This document shows positions 1 through 8,136 of a DNA stretch of 39,672 nt, piece by piece. This DNA is from Spirochaetales bacterium. Lineage in GTDB: Bacteria; Spirochaetota; Spirochaetia; JAFGXN01. The position numbers were made by a program, and so were the translations under genes. Each line of letters opens with the position of its first letter. The first letter of the stretch is position 1. Below the pieces are notes generated by a model. It worked only from the letters and a program-made list of their open reading frames with translations, did not search any database and was not told the DNA's origin. The DNA lies in contig JAFGXN010000001.1 of assembly GCA_016936615.1 (NCBI GenBank), positions 1 through 39,672 of the forward strand, written 5' to 3'.

Positions 1-666
1 ATAACTTCCACCAGCATCTAGTGTAACTGGAAAGGTTTCAATATCAGATGAAAAAACAGAAGAAGAAAACTCTAATCGAGTAAGCTTTAATCTTCGAGAG
101 CTAACATTTTCAATAATTACTGGACGAACAACACTCTCACCGATAGCAACATCACCGAATTGGTAAGACTTCTTATTCCCACGAATCTCAAAACCAGTAT
201 TGTTAAACCCACCAAGAAGTCCTGTTACATCTGAAGTTATAGGAAATATCAACTCCTTTAAGCCTTCACCATCCTCGTAAGATGCAGAAACAATAAGATT
301 ACATATTACAGTCCCCTCTTCCTCAGGATTCAAGGTAACAACTAGCACAAGAATCTGACCAGGAACCAATGTAAAACCGCTACCTAAATCTGTTCCATCC
401 AAAGATTCCACAGAATACTCAGGATTTGATGTAGTTACAGAAGAAACAACAATATTCTTCTTAGAATGTGTATTCTTTAATTCAAAAGAGACACTCTGCT
501 CTCCATCCTTTTTCGCGCTTGTAAAATCAAATCCATCATCGAAACTTACAGCATTACCATCAAAAGACAAGACTAAACTAGAGTCGAGAGGAATCTCTTC
601 CTCCTGACAACCAAAAAACATAAAACTTACCAAAACTAAAAAAATCAAAAAAAGTTTTTTTCCCAT
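1..666 (-). CDS. Partial lipoprotein with ASH/HYDIN-like domains (C-terminus outside window)
   Basis: The reading frame is open from an ATG at 666 down to the window edge (222 codons, no stop), so the C-terminus is missing. The start has a Shine-Dalgarno GGAG 8 nt upstream. The protein opens with a lysine-containing hydrophobic segment ending in FMFFGC, a lipoprotein signal peptide with the lipid-accepting Cys near residue 20. Two beta-rich stretches follow (about residues 35-140 and 165-222). Each has the pattern of an ASPM-SPD2-Hydin/choice-of-anchor type Ig fold: conserved polar strands such as VSFELKNTHSKKNIVV and VRPVIIENVSSRRLKL, then a P-G-Q-x-L-V-L-V-V-T-L-x-P motif. It starts 26 nt after the upstream lipoprotein stop, so it is probably the last visible gene of the six-lipoprotein operon. 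The likely location is the outer membrane surface or periplasm. Binding partner unknown. Confidence 0.85.
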   Translation of the reverse strand, partial: MGKKLFLIFLVLVSFMFFGCQEEEIPLDSSLVLSFDGNAVSFDDGFDFTSAKKDGEQSVSFELKNTHSKKNIVVSSVTTSNPEYSVESLDGTDLGSGFTLVPGQILVLVVTLNPEEEGTVICNLIVSASYEDGEGLKELIFPITSDVTGLLGGFNNTGFEIRGNKKSYQFGDVAIGESVVRPVIIENVSSRRLKLTRLEFSSSVFSSDIETFPVTLDAGGSY

Positions 667-692
667 CACAAGATCTCCTTATTAAAACAAAA

Positions 693-2813
693 TCAATAGC
701 TCACTGGGATAATCCTCACGTTATCAACAAACGTCTCAACCCCATCATCATCGCCCCATCCATATACATCAGTCTTCTGGAATTCTATTAAGACATATCC
801 ATCCCTATCTGGTGTAAATCTAACCTTCTTCTGATGCCAAACTTCAGGCAAATCAGAAATATCTCCTTTTAACCTAACGGAAACAGCATTTCCATTATTC
901 TGCTTAAACAACATACCTCCAGGAGTGTTATCATCATCGACTTTTATAGAAAAAATAATGTCCTGAGGACTATTCTCCCCCCAGATTCGATACATCATCC
1001 AAGAACTTGCTTCATACTCTACATCCTTATAGACAAAGACCCTTCTCTGAACTAACTTCCCAACTGTCCGATTGTACCAATTTGCAAAATTGATTGGAAT
1101 TACACCAACTACTGGATCATAAACTGCGGCTGAGGTGGAGGTCTCACCAGCCATCCATGCAGAACTAACCCCATGCTTAGCAACAGACTTCAACCCACAA
1201 AAAGCTTGCATATATTCTCCAGCCAAAACAGACTGAAAACCGTATCCTGAATAATTATAAATACCATCATCTCCCCAAGAAGAAGCCCAAGAATACCATT
1301 CTCCCTCCTGTAGCATCACATCTGTATTAACCCATTTCCATCCAATCTCTAATCCTGAATCAGTATCAAGATAACCAACCTCAGTTGGGTTATCCTCAAA
1401 ACTCCAATTATTTACTACTGGATTTGGAGGTGGAAGGATATTAACATTCCTAGAGAAATATGGCGTAGAATTTCCCGAAGGATCTATTCCAACAAATGTT
1501 GTAGAATACGAGCCGACAACTCTAGTATCTATAGAATCCCGAGAAACTCCCGTAACAGAAACTCTAAAGTTAGGATCATTATCAGTACAGACAGGATCAG
1601 GAAAAATAGAAAGTGGATCAGAACCATAGGGTAGATTTTGAGTAACAACCTGATTTGCTGTAACTTCAGTTCCTAAATATGTAAGAGAAGGGAAAATTGT
1701 ATCAACTACAAAAACTCTTCGAACCGAAGATCCCACATTTCCAGCCGTATCTATTGAAGTGTAAACAACTTCATATGCCCCAACAGAATTAACCATATCA
1801 AAAACAGTTATATCAGCAGAGATAATTTCATCACCAGCAACTTTATTTATGACAATCTCTGGTGGTGTAGGCAATAAAACTTCTTTATCAAATGCCTTTG
1901 CTCCATGCTCAATATATGAATCAATTCCAATCTCTATATTAACTTCAGAACTACCATTCAAAATAACAGCAGGAGGAGTAGCATCATCTACCAAAGAAAC
2001 ATATCTATAAACCTCATCAGCTGCTACACCATCAGGATTCTGCAAGGTGTAACTTAAAACATAACTATCACCTTTTGCCCCTTCAATCTCACTATAATCT
2101 ACAAGAACACTATCAGAGATATCTCCATATTTCTTATCATAGGCAATATATCCAGGTTCAACTCGTGAAAAATCAGTAATACCTCGCTCAGCTCTAAAAG
2201 GTTTACTCTCAGAAAGCCCTGATCCATTTAAAATAATTACTGGCTTAAGAGAATCCAGAACAACAAAGACAGAAAGCTGCGCAGTGACATCATTTAAGTT
2301 CGAATCAATAAAGCTATAAGAGACCTTGTACTGCCCTATAACACTTGTGTCCACTACCTCATAGAAATCAGAATCCACAGAATCTATTATTGAACCATCA
2401 ATATCGTATGCAATACAGCCGGGATCATAAGCTAACTCGCCTAAAGTAAAAAAACAAGATTCACCCTGATTTAAAACTATCCACCCCTTAGTAGCTCTTA
2501 CAACAACTGTCCTCTCTACCACCTCAGAAAAATTGCCAGACAAATCATAAACCTTATAATAAATCTTATACGTTCCTGGAACATTAACATTTAATTCAGA
2601 ATCATCAACAATAACCCTTGATGAAATTTTCCCATCTACATTATCTGCAGCAATAAATCCTGGCTCCACATATGTATCACCTTGATTCAAAGTTACAGTC
2701 GGTGTTGTCCCAGATTTCAAAAGAACAATGTATGGATTCTCTTTATCTCCATCATCTGAACACCCAAAAATAAGCAAAATAAGTAAAAATATTAAAAAAT
2801 TTATTTTTTTCAT
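693..2813 (-). CDS. Multi-domain Ig-like (DUF5011-type) lipoprotein with C-terminal jelly-roll-like region
   Basis: 706 residues. The N-terminus has a lysine-rich start and hydrophobic core ending in LIFGC, giving a lipidated Cys at about residue 18. About five repeats of roughly 80-95 residues follow (about 30-106, 108-185, 190-273, 276-372, 374-460). Each carries the pattern VxLNxGxxYxEPGxxAxDxxDG...I ending in a VVxxAxDxxGN-type strand, typical of DUF5011/HYR-like Ig domains of surface proteins. Residues about 470-706 form a separate domain beginning NWSFE and ending TFVDNVRIIPV, a pattern common in jelly-roll carbohydrate-binding regions; this is my inference. The start overlaps the upstream stop by 4 nt (ATGA) and has a strong AGGAGGG. 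It is the fifth gene of the lipoprotein operon. The likely role is surface binding or adhesion, perhaps of a glycan. Confidence 0.85.
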   Translation of the reverse strand: MKKINFLIFLLILLIFGCSDDGDKENPYIVLLKSGTTPTVTLNQGDTYVEPGFIAADNVDGKISSRVIVDDSELNVNVPGTYKIYYKVYDLSGNFSEVVERTVVVRATKGWIVLNQGESCFFTLGELAYDPGCIAYDIDGSIIDSVDSDFYEVVDTSVIGQYKVSYSFIDSNLNDVTAQLSVFVVLDSLKPVIILNGSGLSESKPFRAERGITDFSRVEPGYIAYDKKYGDISDSVLVDYSEIEGAKGDSYVLSYTLQNPDGVAADEVYRYVSLVDDATPPAVILNGSSEVNIEIGIDSYIEHGAKAFDKEVLLPTPPEIVINKVAGDEIISADITVFDMVNSVGAYEVVYTSIDTAGNVGSSVRRVFVVDTIFPSLTYLGTEVTANQVVTQNLPYGSDPLSIFPDPVCTDNDPNFRVSVTGVSRDSIDTRVVGSYSTTFVGIDPSGNSTPYFSRNVNILPPPNPVVNNWSFEDNPTEVGYLDTDSGLEIGWKWVNTDVMLQEGEWYSWASSWGDDGIYNYSGYGFQSVLAGEYMQAFCGLKSVAKHGVSSAWMAGETSTSAAVYDPVVGVIPINFANWYNRTVGKLVQRRVFVYKDVEYEASSWMMYRIWGENSPQDIIFSIKVDDDNTPGGMLFKQNNGNAVSVRLKGDISDLPEVWHQKKVRFTPDRDGYVLIEFQKTDVYGWGDDDGVETFVDNVRIIPVSY

Positions 2814-3184
2814 TTACCCTCCTCAACCCTAAAATAGGTACTAGCCTTGTTATCCTTCAAATATAGACAAGTATCTGTAAGAACATACCTGATAGTGAAT
2901 TCATCACCGCTCTCAAGATTTAAAACCAAAAGTGGATAAGGTACTCCGCTCTGAAAATAAATCTCAGTCTCATAAACACCCGTCCTTTCGGAAATTACAA
3001 ATTCTTCATTATTAACCGTAGTCAATTTCTGCCACATGAATTCGCCATCCTCTCCTAACTCAAAGACCTCGTAAGCATCGCTAGACTGTTTCATCCACTT
3101 CCCAACAATATTTGATTCCTGCTTCATTAAGCAGCCAGAAAGAAAAATTACAAAAGCAGTAAATAAAATAATTCGTTTATTCAT
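2810..3184 (-). CDS. Small lipocalin-like lipoprotein
   Basis: 124 residues from the chosen start. The signal peptide ends in IFLSGC, a clean lipobox. The mature part begins with an IVGKW motif and continues as alternating short beta strands, the pattern of lipocalin-like domains found in bacterial lipoproteins. The frame is open to an ATG at 3196, but I prefer the ATG at 3184. It gives a normal signal peptide and recreates the 8-nt overlap (ATGAATAA) with the upstream stop that is also seen at 5977-5984. No strong Shine-Dalgarno is visible, so translational coupling is likely. It overlaps the next gene by ATGA. It is a clear architectural counterpart of the first gene of this operon (7557-7949), which has the same IVGKW start. 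The ligand is unknown. Confidence 0.8.
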   Translation of the reverse strand: MNKRIILFTAFVIFLSGCLMKQESNIVGKWMKQSSDAYEVFELGEDGEFMWQKLTTVNNEEFVISERTGVYETEIYFQSGVPYPLLVLNLESGDEFTIRYVLTDTCLYLKDNKASTYFRVEEGK

Positions 3185-5984
3185 ATTGATACCCATATCT
3201 CATAACCGGATGTTCCTCTGTTCCAAAATCATGATTCACAGGAACAGATCGATATTTAAAGTTAATCCTAGTAAAATTACAATTCCACGAATAATCCCCA
3301 GAAGTTGGGAAAGGATCTGTTCCTGAATCAAATGCAACGCGTCCAAGAGGACCGCCATTCTTGTCTTCAGAATTTTTAGGTAAAATTAGACCTGGTGCGA
3401 AAGAAGTCTTAGAACCCCTAAAATAGACATCCACGGTGCCGTCTTCTCTTCTATCCAATCCCCAATGATAATTATAATCTCTCACAAATACTGAGTAATA
3501 CATTGAACCACTGTAATAAGGTGTTTGAATTGTTACCCATTGAGAAACATTCCTTGTAACATTACTTTCAAGCTTTACAGCCATTGAAATTGGTGAATTA
3601 TTACCGTTATTATCTTTTGTTTCGATAACCATCCCTGGCCAATCACAATAGTTCTCAATACCACCACTACCTGCACCACCGAGACCATCCTTCCAAACAC
3701 TTAAATAAGCACGTCCATTTGATCCACTATATTCATTATATTCACCTTGAATTGACTGACTATTTCCACCAGCTAGCCAAGCCAAAGTCATTGCATAGTG
3801 GTATCGAGGAATCAAAATTAGAGATAACCTATTCATAGCCACATCCTTGAACCACATAGCCATATGAGCAAATTGAAACTCTGTCAATGCTGGCCATCCA
3901 ACAGTTTCACCAACTAAAGGAGACCAAGTAGCATCAGACTTCCTCTCAACAACAACCTTATACTCTACATTCATTGCTCGTTGCATATTAAAAGGACGTT
4001 TTCTCTTAATATCTTTCCAAGCCTCAGTATCCCAATCTGCATATAGCCATCGTTGCTTCTTATAACCATCAGGCTCAGAGGAATCAGGTATAAGCTGACC
4101 ATTTTCAAAAGCATACATAGGATCAACATAGGTGAACTCCCCAGTTGCAGCGTTTAAATAAACATCATCATTCAAGTTTATTTCCAGAATAGATTCAACG
4201 TGAGGAACTCCAACCTTGGTAAAAGATACTCCACCAATAGTCTTTCTTGGTTCAAACAAAGGATGAACGCCATCCTCATAACCATATCTACATATTCTAA
4301 CTAATTTAAAGTTTAAATTATCAAGATTACTTGTATCACTTAACTTACCTGAAAGAACAATATACCCTGCATGATTTGGATCATTCTGAGAAGCTACTGG
4401 AGCGATGTCAAATACAGGCATTGGAACAGTATAATCTCCATCAAAGCCAGAATCACCACTCTGATAAACAATTGGTTCTTTTCCAAAAATCGATAAATAC
4501 TCCGCAATTAACGAATTAAGAGTAATATCGCCAAAAATCTCATTCGCCCCATTTATAACAACTCCATCATCATCTACAAAAAGCTCATAAGCAGGTTTCA
4601 CCTTATAGAACAATTCATCAGACTCTAAAATAAAATCAGGAATATCAGCTTTAATATTCGACTCTGAATCTAAGAAAGAAAGACCAGTAACATATGAAAT
4701 TTTCTCAAAGCTAGAATCCATGTTTGATGCAGGCTCTGTCGAAGATCGATAAACATAATAACCCTTTGCCCCTTTACACTCTTCCCATTCTATAAAAAAT
4801 CCATCCTTTGTTACTCTTACATCAACAGGAGCCCCTTCATAAGGGGAAATTCCTGAACCTCTAAAAAAGTCTAAATCATCCAAGTTAAGATCTGAACTTC
4901 TTCCAGGACCTATGGAATTGATTCCTGCAACTCGGTAGTAATAATCTTCTCCAGTAGAAACATCAGAAGAAGAATCATAATAATACTGACATGTTATAGT
5001 CTCCCCATCTACTATGATATCCTGAGAACCTAAATCATCTAAACTCAAGTAAATCTCATCACCATAGTAATTTCCAGCCTCAATCTGACTTGACGAAACT
5101 TTATAAAGAACAAAAGAGGTGGCGTTAAATTGCTTCCATACTACCTTAATTGCATCAGAGAAGACCCCTTTAGAAACGTAAACAATCTCAGTCTGCTTAG
5201 GAGCACCAACGACCTCAAGAGAGCCCTTCACTGGATTATCTATAAACTTGTAAGTATTATTATCAAAATGAGCTGCTAACAAATACCAGTACTCTTTCTG
5301 AGAGATCAAGTCACCTTTAGCCTCTGTTGAATAGTCGTAAAAACTAGTACCTACGATAGAATCGCTAATTAAATCATATTGTTGAACCAATTTTGGCGCT
5401 GAACCATCTGATAATGATTCTGCTCGATAGATAGTATAATACAACGCACCATCTACAGGCTCCCAGGTCATAGCAACCTTATCCTTAAAAGCACGTTGAG
5501 TAACAACAAACTTCTTTACATCGCCTAGAAGAAAGCCATCTGCAGCTGCTGAAAACTTGGAAATTTTCTCCTGCTCTAAACTTAAAGCTTTTACACGATA
5601 AAAATATGTCTTTCCAGGTACCAGCGACGACCCCTCTGAATAATCAATGAAAGATGGATCATCCAGCAAAGTGTTATTTAGCTTTACATAATCTTCAGAA
5701 ATATTTTCAGATCTGTAGATCTCATATTTTAACTTCTCTCTATCAAAGACAACTGGATTCCAAGAAATTTCAATTTTATCCTTAAAATTCCCTTTTGAGA
5801 CAACAATATTGCTAGGGATTGGAATAGAAAGATCTTCAACAAACCTTAAGTCTGGATCAGTCTCACCTGAAGAACTCAACTCGACCTCAGCCTCATTAAA
5901 CTCACTGACTTTTAAGATATTATCTTTACATCCTATAAAAAGACTAAAAACTAAAAATAAAAAAATAAAAAACCTATTATTCAT
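3177..5984 (-). CDS. Large fibronectin-III-repeat lipoprotein with novel C-terminal domain
   Basis: 935 residues. The signal peptide ends in LFIGC (lipidated Cys at about 19). Four Fn3-like repeats follow at about 52-152, 154-255, 258-365 and 378-470. Each opens with a variant of VxKGxFxDxIxxxW and has a central YxxYR strand and a late YFYRV strand. The region from about 500 to 935 does not look like Fn3. It is rich in Trp, Tyr, Gly and Asn (for example YDWPG-like and YHWGLDRREDG segments) and could be a beta-sandwich ligand-binding domain, but I do not recognise a family. The gene has a strong GGAGG before its start and overlaps the upstream stop by ATGAATAA. It is probably surface-exposed and part of a glycan-capture complex, judged from the operon and the glycosidase neighbours. 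Confidence 0.85.
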   Translation of the reverse strand: MNNRFFIFLFLVFSLFIGCKDNILKVSEFNEAEVELSSSGETDPDLRFVEDLSIPIPSNIVVSKGNFKDKIEISWNPVVFDREKLKYEIYRSENISEDYVKLNNTLLDDPSFIDYSEGSSLVPGKTYFYRVKALSLEQEKISKFSAAADGFLLGDVKKFVVTQRAFKDKVAMTWEPVDGALYYTIYRAESLSDGSAPKLVQQYDLISDSIVGTSFYDYSTEAKGDLISQKEYWYLLAAHFDNNTYKFIDNPVKGSLEVVGAPKQTEIVYVSKGVFSDAIKVVWKQFNATSFVLYKVSSSQIEAGNYYGDEIYLSLDDLGSQDIIVDGETITCQYYYDSSSDVSTGEDYYYRVAGINSIGPGRSSDLNLDDLDFFRGSGISPYEGAPVDVRVTKDGFFIEWEECKGAKGYYVYRSSTEPASNMDSSFEKISYVTGLSFLDSESNIKADIPDFILESDELFYKVKPAYELFVDDDGVVINGANEIFGDITLNSLIAEYLSIFGKEPIVYQSGDSGFDGDYTVPMPVFDIAPVASQNDPNHAGYIVLSGKLSDTSNLDNLNFKLVRICRYGYEDGVHPLFEPRKTIGGVSFTKVGVPHVESILEINLNDDVYLNAATGEFTYVDPMYAFENGQLIPDSSEPDGYKKQRWLYADWDTEAWKDIKRKRPFNMQRAMNVEYKVVVERKSDATWSPLVGETVGWPALTEFQFAHMAMWFKDVAMNRLSLILIPRYHYAMTLAWLAGGNSQSIQGEYNEYSGSNGRAYLSVWKDGLGGAGSGGIENYCDWPGMVIETKDNNGNNSPISMAVKLESNVTRNVSQWVTIQTPYYSGSMYYSVFVRDYNYHWGLDRREDGTVDVYFRGSKTSFAPGLILPKNSEDKNGGPLGRVAFDSGTDPFPTSGDYSWNCNFTRINFKYRSVPVNHDFGTEEHPVMRYGYQYE

Positions 5985-7560
5985 CGTTACCTCCTACAAC
6001 AACAATTACAGAATCTGTAAAATGCGTTCTGATTCCATCAGTACCCACGAATCTAATCGCATATTCATAGGCTCCAGAATCCAAACCTGTATCCTCATAT
6101 TGATACTCCAGCTGACTTGAAGAATCTATAGAAACAAGCAAATCATAATTCAAACTACCAGCTATTCTCTTCATAATCTCATATTTTTGAACTTCAACTC
6201 CAGATTCAGTATCAATCATGGGTGGAAGTAAAATTGTAATAGAAGAACCACTAGCAGAGGCTGAAAATGAGAAATCACTAGGCTCAAAATTCATAGCTTC
6301 AGGGTTAGCAGCAAATCCACGAGACATTGAACTAAAAGGAGAAATATATTCATTAAATTCTGAAGAGTTATAGATACCAGCAATTCTAAAATAGTAAAAT
6401 TTTTCCCAAGAAGAATTAAACTCAATCTCAGGTATTTGAATATCAGAAATACCAAGACGGTAAACCCACTGTACATAAGGAATACCATCAACTTCAGCAT
6501 CTTTGTAAAACAACCTTGGGTCAGATACACTCTGTGAAAAAGACTCCAAACCCCTTGTTAAAAATGATCCATCGAATTCATAGAAAGCATTTAAAGGCTT
6601 AGGATTTTCAATATTTATATCAAAAACCTGGTCTAAGGTTAAATAATCACTTGATGTAGGGTCAAAAACAGAGTAAACATCCCATTTATCAGCGGAAACT
6701 TCATCATAAGTTCCATCTGAATATAGAATACCTTTTGAAACCATCCAAGAAATATCAATAACAGAATAATCCTCACTATAGCCATTAGATCCAGCTACCC
6801 CTCTCACAAAAGAGCCCTTAGTCGCCGAACAATTCACAGCACTTGGATAAGAAAACCCTTTAATTGCAACTGGACTTGGTAACCCAGAAAACCCAACCTC
6901 ATTCACTGGAATAATTTGATAATCATAATATCTTGAAGACTCAGCCCCTCTATCAGTCCATGAAAAACTAGAACTACTCGGATCAATTGGAATATACCTA
7001 TCATTTACAATAGAAAACTCAGAACTCCCTGTTTCACGCCTCAAAATAGTATAAGAAAAAGCTTTATGCGAGGGAATCCAAGTTAAAACAATGTTTTTAG
7101 ATACACCTTTTGAAACAAAAAGATCTTCAACCGAGCCAACCTCTTTTGATTCAGTTAACGATAACATATAACTTGGAGAAAACCCGCTCTTCATCCCCTC
7201 AGTAGTAACAGACCTTAATTTGTAATAAACAAGGTCAGATGAAAAATCTAGAATATCCTCTGAAAAAGAATTCTCAGAAGCATATTTTTTAAATTCAAAA
7301 TTTTCTCCATCTCTAGAAGAATAAACCTCATAGTAGCTGGCAAATGGAACACTATCCCAAATAAGATTTGCCTTTGCAATACCAAATTCGTTAGCAACAA
7401 ATGCAGTGCCTTTGATAGGAGGATCTATAACCGACTCAGACAATAACACCTCTAAGACACTCTTATCTCCAGAATCATTAGTCATAGGATCAGTCTTAAA
7501 ATCAGGCAAATCACAAGAAAATATAAAAAGAATCAAAGTTAACAAATACATTCTCTTCAT
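5977..7560 (-). CDS. Fibronectin-III-repeat lipoprotein
   Basis: 527 residues. The signal peptide ends in LFIFSC (Cys at about 16). Fn3-like modules are visible at about 44-133 and 142-232, the latter with the VSKG...IVLTW opening shared with the downstream paralogue. A longer, degenerate module lies at about 236-415 and a final one at about 425-523 with a clear GAYEYAIRFVG strand. A strong Shine-Dalgarno (GGAGG, 7 nt spacing) precedes the ATG, which overlaps the upstream stop by ATGA. No catalytic motif is seen. Fn3 modules in bacterial surface proteins usually act as spacers or mediate binding, so a scaffold or adhesin role in the lipoprotein complex is the best inference. Confidence 0.85.
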   Translation of the reverse strand: MKRMYLLTLILFIFSCDLPDFKTDPMTNDSGDKSVLEVLLSESVIDPPIKGTAFVANEFGIAKANLIWDSVPFASYYEVYSSRDGENFEFKKYASENSFSEDILDFSSDLVYYKLRSVTTEGMKSGFSPSYMLSLTESKEVGSVEDLFVSKGVSKNIVLTWIPSHKAFSYTILRRETGSSEFSIVNDRYIPIDPSSSSFSWTDRGAESSRYYDYQIIPVNEVGFSGLPSPVAIKGFSYPSAVNCSATKGSFVRGVAGSNGYSEDYSVIDISWMVSKGILYSDGTYDEVSADKWDVYSVFDPTSSDYLTLDQVFDINIENPKPLNAFYEFDGSFLTRGLESFSQSVSDPRLFYKDAEVDGIPYVQWVYRLGISDIQIPEIEFNSSWEKFYYFRIAGIYNSSEFNEYISPFSSMSRGFAANPEAMNFEPSDFSFSASASGSSITILLPPMIDTESGVEVQKYEIMKRIAGSLNYDLLVSIDSSSQLEYQYEDTGLDSGAYEYAIRFVGTDGIRTHFTDSVIVVVGGNDE

Positions 7561-7949
7561 TCTTTCACCTCCATAAATCTTTTACCTTTATAACCAGCAG
7601 GAGTCGCTGTATCAACTAACAAAAGTGCGCGAGCCCCATCTGCTAACATAAAATTTCTAAAAACCAACTCTCTTGTTTCATCATCTGGCTTGAAAATAAT
7701 AACATAATCATCCTCAGGAATCTCATAAGAGCCTCTGAATGATAAATCATCATCTTCAACTCCATTTACAAAATACGTCCATTCGAAACTAAGATCTTCA
7801 TTTATAAATACTCTTTGATTCAACTTTTTTCCTGAAACATATTCATTGCTTTGCCACTTTCCAACAATATCTTTTGAATAAATATAAGAATCGCAAGATA
7901 CTAAAAATGAAAAAACCAGAAATACTGCTCCAAAAACATATAATCTCAT
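7557..7949 (-). CDS. Small lipocalin-like lipoprotein, first gene of the lipoprotein operon
   Basis: 130 residues. The hydrophobic leader ends in FLVSC (Cys at about 19). The mature part starts with a DIVGKW motif and has repeated short strands ending FMEV, a lipocalin-like layout matching the protein encoded at 2810-3184. A Shine-Dalgarno GGAGGG lies close to the ATG. This is the promoter-proximal gene of the operon: upstream are a TTGACA -35, a weak -10 and two LacI-type operator half-palindromes 21 bp apart. Expression is therefore probably controlled by the same sugar-responsive repressor as the GH2 operon. The ligand is unknown. The family assignment rests on the motif and length only. 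Confidence 0.8.
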   Translation of the reverse strand: MRLYVFGAVFLVFSFLVSCDSYIYSKDIVGKWQSNEYVSGKKLNQRVFINEDLSFEWTYFVNGVEDDDLSFRGSYEIPEDDYVIIFKPDDETRELVFRNFMLADGARALLLVDTATPAGYKGKRFMEVKE

Positions 7950-7962
7950 AATCCCTCCAAAA

Positions 7963-7974
7963 GGTAACGTTCAC
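7963..7974. promoter_or_regulatory. LacI-family-type operator O2 of lipoprotein operon (degenerate)
   Basis: GGTAAC-GTTCAC with the same AACGTT core. Its centre is 21 bp (two helical turns) from the centre of the other operator, placing both on the same face of the DNA. It lies in the 5' leader just before the Shine-Dalgarno. Confidence 0.5.
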
Positions 7975-7983
7975 ATCTCTAAT

Positions 7984-7995
7984 GTTAACGTTACC
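7984..7995. promoter_or_regulatory. LacI-family-type operator O1 of lipoprotein operon
   Basis: GTTAAC-GTTACC, an almost perfect 12-bp palindrome with the central CG step typical of LacI/GalR-family operators. It lies at about +2 to +13 of the predicted transcript. The same core occurs before the GH2 gene at 13771-13782. Confidence 0.6.
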
Positions 7996-8003
7996 CATAC
8001 TTT

Positions 8004-8032
8004 ATTTTTTGTCTATTTCTTATTTTTGTCAA
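8004..8032 (-). promoter_or_regulatory. Predicted promoter of the six-lipoprotein operon
   Basis: On the minus strand a perfect -35 TTGACA (8027-8032) is followed after 17 bp by AAAAAT (8004-8009), a 4/6 match to the -10 consensus. The inferred transcription start falls at about 7997, directly against the first operator. Confidence 0.55.
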
Positions 8033-8136
8033 CCTAATTTAGCCTATTTTTACACTTTTTACTCTTTTTTTAAAATTGTAATACAAAAACAGAGAAATAA
8101 TGCTATTATATCCAAACTTCTAGTTTGTCTTTTTTC

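Noticed and set aside
8112-8126. Hairpin CAAAC-TAGAA-GTTTG as a terminator after the GH-D gene
   Set aside because: Short AT-rich stem, and on the minus strand no T run follows it.
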